Position numbers and translations under genes: made by a program. Positions 53,592-55,146 of a stretch of DNA of 55,146 bases are shown in pieces. Positions within the stretch are counted from its first letter, which is position 1; every line of letters starts with the position of its first letter. The stretch spans positions 1-55,146 of the forward strand of contig CASGDQ010000048.1 in the NCBI GenBank assembly GCA_949300325.1. Direction: 5' to 3'. Under the pieces are notes generated by a model that had not been told where the DNA came from, did not search any database, and was given only the letters and a program-made list of their open reading frames with translations. This stretch comes from an uncultured Spirochaetales bacterium (GTDB lineage Bacteria; Spirochaetota; Spirochaetia; Sphaerochaetales; Sphaerochaetaceae).

Positions 53592-54215
53592 TTACTCCTC
53601 TACCTGTGCAGTCTCTTCCTCTACGGCTACCGGTTCAGCCTCTGCCTGAGCTGCAGCAGCTGCTTCTTCTGCAGCCTTTGCCGCCGCGGCAGCTTCTGCT
53701 TCAGCTTTTGCTTCTGCTTCAGCTTTTGCCTTTGCTTCAGCCTCAGCCTTCGCCCTAGCTTTCACTTCGGCTTCAGAAATGACAACGAGCTTCACATGGC
53801 TTGACTCATTCTCATAGAGGTGGATGACAACATGGTAGGTGCCTGTCATCTTGATTGCATGGGTTGCAACCTCGATCTTCTTTCTCTCGATCTCGAACCC
53901 AGCCTTCTTGAGTTCCTCCTGGACCATTACGGAAGTTACGGAACCAAAGAGCTTTCCGGATTCACCAGCGGAAACGACAATCTCGAGCGTGAGGTTATCA
54001 AGCCTTTCCTTAAGGCTTGCAGCTGTTGCTCTCTTTTCAGCCTTTCTCTTCTCAATGGCCGCTGCACGGGATGCGAACACCGCGGCATTGGTCTTGTTGT
54101 AGATCACAGCTGCGCCGGTCGGAAGGAGATAGTTGCGGGCATATCCGTCTTTTACTTCCCTTACGTCTCCCTCTTCTCCGAGGTTGACAACGTCCTGAGT
54201 AAGAATGATCTTCAT
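53592..54215 (-). CDS. rplI: 50S ribosomal protein L9 with Ala/Glu/Lys tail
   Basis: A 207-residue L9. The N-terminal domain has MKIILTQDVVNLGEEGDVREVKDGYARNYLLP, followed by the long helix and the C-terminal rRNA-binding domain, complete by about residue 150. The last 55 residues are a low-complexity, Ala/Glu/Lys-rich tail (KAEAEA units) absent from usual L9. The DNA below it is an 18-bp tandem repeat. AGGAGA precedes the ATG. Confidence 0.95.
   Translation of the reverse strand: MKIILTQDVVNLGEEGDVREVKDGYARNYLLPTGAAVIYNKTNAAVFASRAAAIEKRKAEKRATAASLKERLDNLTLEIVVSAGESGKLFGSVTSVMVQEELKKAGFEIERKKIEVATHAIKMTGTYHVVIHLYENESSHVKLVVISEAEVKARAKAEAEAKAKAEAEAKAEAEAAAAAKAAEEAAAAAQAEAEPVAVEEETAQVEE
53692..53745. 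repeat. 18-bp tandem repeat in the rplI tail
   Basis: Three copies of an 18-base unit (GCTTCTGCTTCAGCTTTT, plus strand): two perfect copies and one with four changes. On the coding strand they encode KAEAEA. Length differences between strains would be expected. Confidence 0.85.
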
Positions 54216-54225
54216 CTTTTCTCTC

Positions 54226-55146
54226 CTATCTTCTTAGTTCAAAGAAGGTCTCGGCAACTCCCAAAAGGGGCAGTCCCAAGACAATTATGAAATTTATCCC
54301 CGGAACAAACATGGCCACAGCCACCAAAACAAGAAAGAGCGAATAGCTTTTCAGTTTTCTTCCCTTCATTCTGAGTTTGTAATACACCACGCTGAATCCT
54401 TGTACAGCGTAGGCAATAGAAACACATAGTGCCAAGTTGACCAGAGCGATGCCCAGCTGATAAGGCAATGACACAAAGTGCGAGAAGAGGACTCCTGCCC
54501 ATAAGGCAAGGAAAATCCAGATGGCATTTCCGTTCAACTCCACGGAAGCAACCTTGTCTTCCCAATCGCTTTCTCTTGAATGCAACACGGTCTCATAAGT
54601 GAAACAGGTTGCACAGACGAAGCACATCACCAGAGGAAGCAGTATCGAAAGAACGACCGAAAAAAGCGCAGAGTAAAAAGCCTCCATGAATCCTTCGCTC
54701 ATTCCCGTCATACCGAACAGCCCCGAAAGAAGTACTTCAAACACATTCTCGTAATAGGTTCTAACACCATCGAGAAGCGCCTTGTCTTGCTCCAGGTACA
54801 CAAATAGAAGAATGAAAAAAAACACCGCAGGAAGCATCGAGCCTACAAGGCGGGCTTCCACGCGTCTCTCCCTTATAAGGAGCCATACCGCACCAGCCGC
54901 TAACAGCGACAAGGGGATGTAAAGTTCAATAAGTATCAAAGCATCGGCGATTTCCGGCATGTACTCCGGATAAGGGGAAGACAGCACTGTATAAATGATT
55001 ACAGCCACTGTCTCCACGGACAAAGCAGCATAGGAAAGCGCCTTCTTATGATACACGCTCACAAGCAGGAGGGGGAAAACAAAAAAAATCTGACCGAACC
55101 CCACCTAAAACACTAGGCAGGAAAGGACCACTGCGACCAGATACGC
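54226..55146 (-). CDS. YybS/DUF2232-like membrane protein, 5' end interrupted or off-window
   Basis: A membrane protein with about seven or eight hydrophobic helices, upstream of rplI-dnaB, the place of YybS/DUF2232 in Firmicutes. The frame from a GTG at 55104 encodes 292 residues. Directly before this GTG is an in-frame TAG (55105-55107), and the same frame continues upstream to the window edge as AYLVAVVLSCLVF, a hydrophobic segment that would complete the first helix. No ribosome-binding site precedes the GTG. The gene may thus carry an amber mutation, or start at 55104 with the upstream similarity due to chance. Family assignment rests on position and topology. Confidence 0.6.

Noticed and set aside
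53692..53745. A short repeat array resembling CRISPR
   Set aside because: The units are 18 bases with no spacers, in frame within rplI; it is a coding tandem repeat.

Overview
The window reads as the chromosome of a spirochaete (Spirochaetota), most likely in or near the Sphaerochaetaceae. This is inferred from a seven-gene bacterial V-type ATPase operon (E, DUF2764, A, B, D, I, K), an LptD-type outer-membrane protein, the MEP isoprenoid genes ispG and dxr, a divergent IMP dehydrogenase, and moderate GC with AT-rich intergenic regions. No rRNA or other phylogenetic marker was compared, so the family is a guess. I see no prophage, insertion sequence or CRISPR array; it is dense core chromosome.

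Layout. 176-3827 (minus): purine phosphoribosyltransferase, map, nusB, SurA-like foldase, flavodoxin-like protein, secG. 3845-6882 (minus): gap-pgk-tpiA glycolytic block running into secG, with a terminator-like hairpin between gap and pgk. 6883-7338: gene-poor. 7339-18128 (minus): a tightly overlapping operon (small cupin-like protein, ispG, uvrA, lptD, phoH, pgpH, ybeY). 18285-25383 (minus): V-ATPase operon with a strong terminator and a good promoter. 25513-31124: small hypothetical gene, udp, rsgA-mutS2, and a divergent pair encoding a pentapeptide-like protein and a metallo-beta-lactamase-fold protein. 31056-33880 (minus): tRNA-Val, a membrane protein, YggS, a small secreted protein, RluD. 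33994-34322: a probable frameshifted gene. 34374-35729 (plus): mscS and a membrane protein. 35758-39888 (minus): adk, GH13 glycosidase, guaB. 40003-41659 (plus): long uracil phosphoribosyltransferase-like protein and a TPR lipoprotein. 41652-43674 (minus): rnhA, parvulin, CYTH protein, membrane protein. 43675-44465: intergenic region carrying a probable undescribed small RNA. 44466-52167 (plus): argG, rpsB-tsf-frr, uppS-cdsA-dxr-rseP. 52168-55146 (minus): dnaB, rplI and a YybS-like membrane protein cut by the window edge.

How the genes fit together. The window holds envelope building (UppS, CdsA, Dxr, IspG, LptD, RseP), translation and its quality control (S2, EF-Ts, RRF, L9, RsgA, YbeY, Map, RluD), lower glycolysis, nucleotide salvage (two phosphoribosyltransferases, Udp, Adk, GuaB) and a V-ATPase whose K subunit has the residues of a sodium site. 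Two expression features recur. Several promoters have the -10 box only 6-8 nt before an ATG that has no Shine-Dalgarno, which predicts leaderless mRNAs. Three genes start with TTG inside a TTGA stop/start overlap.

The items most worth following are the small RNA at about 43969-44089, the mirrored leaderless promoters of rsgA and the pentapeptide gene, the frameshifted gene at 33994-34322, the in-frame amber codon in the YybS-like gene, and the metallo-beta-lactamase-fold protein lacking its metal-binding Asp.
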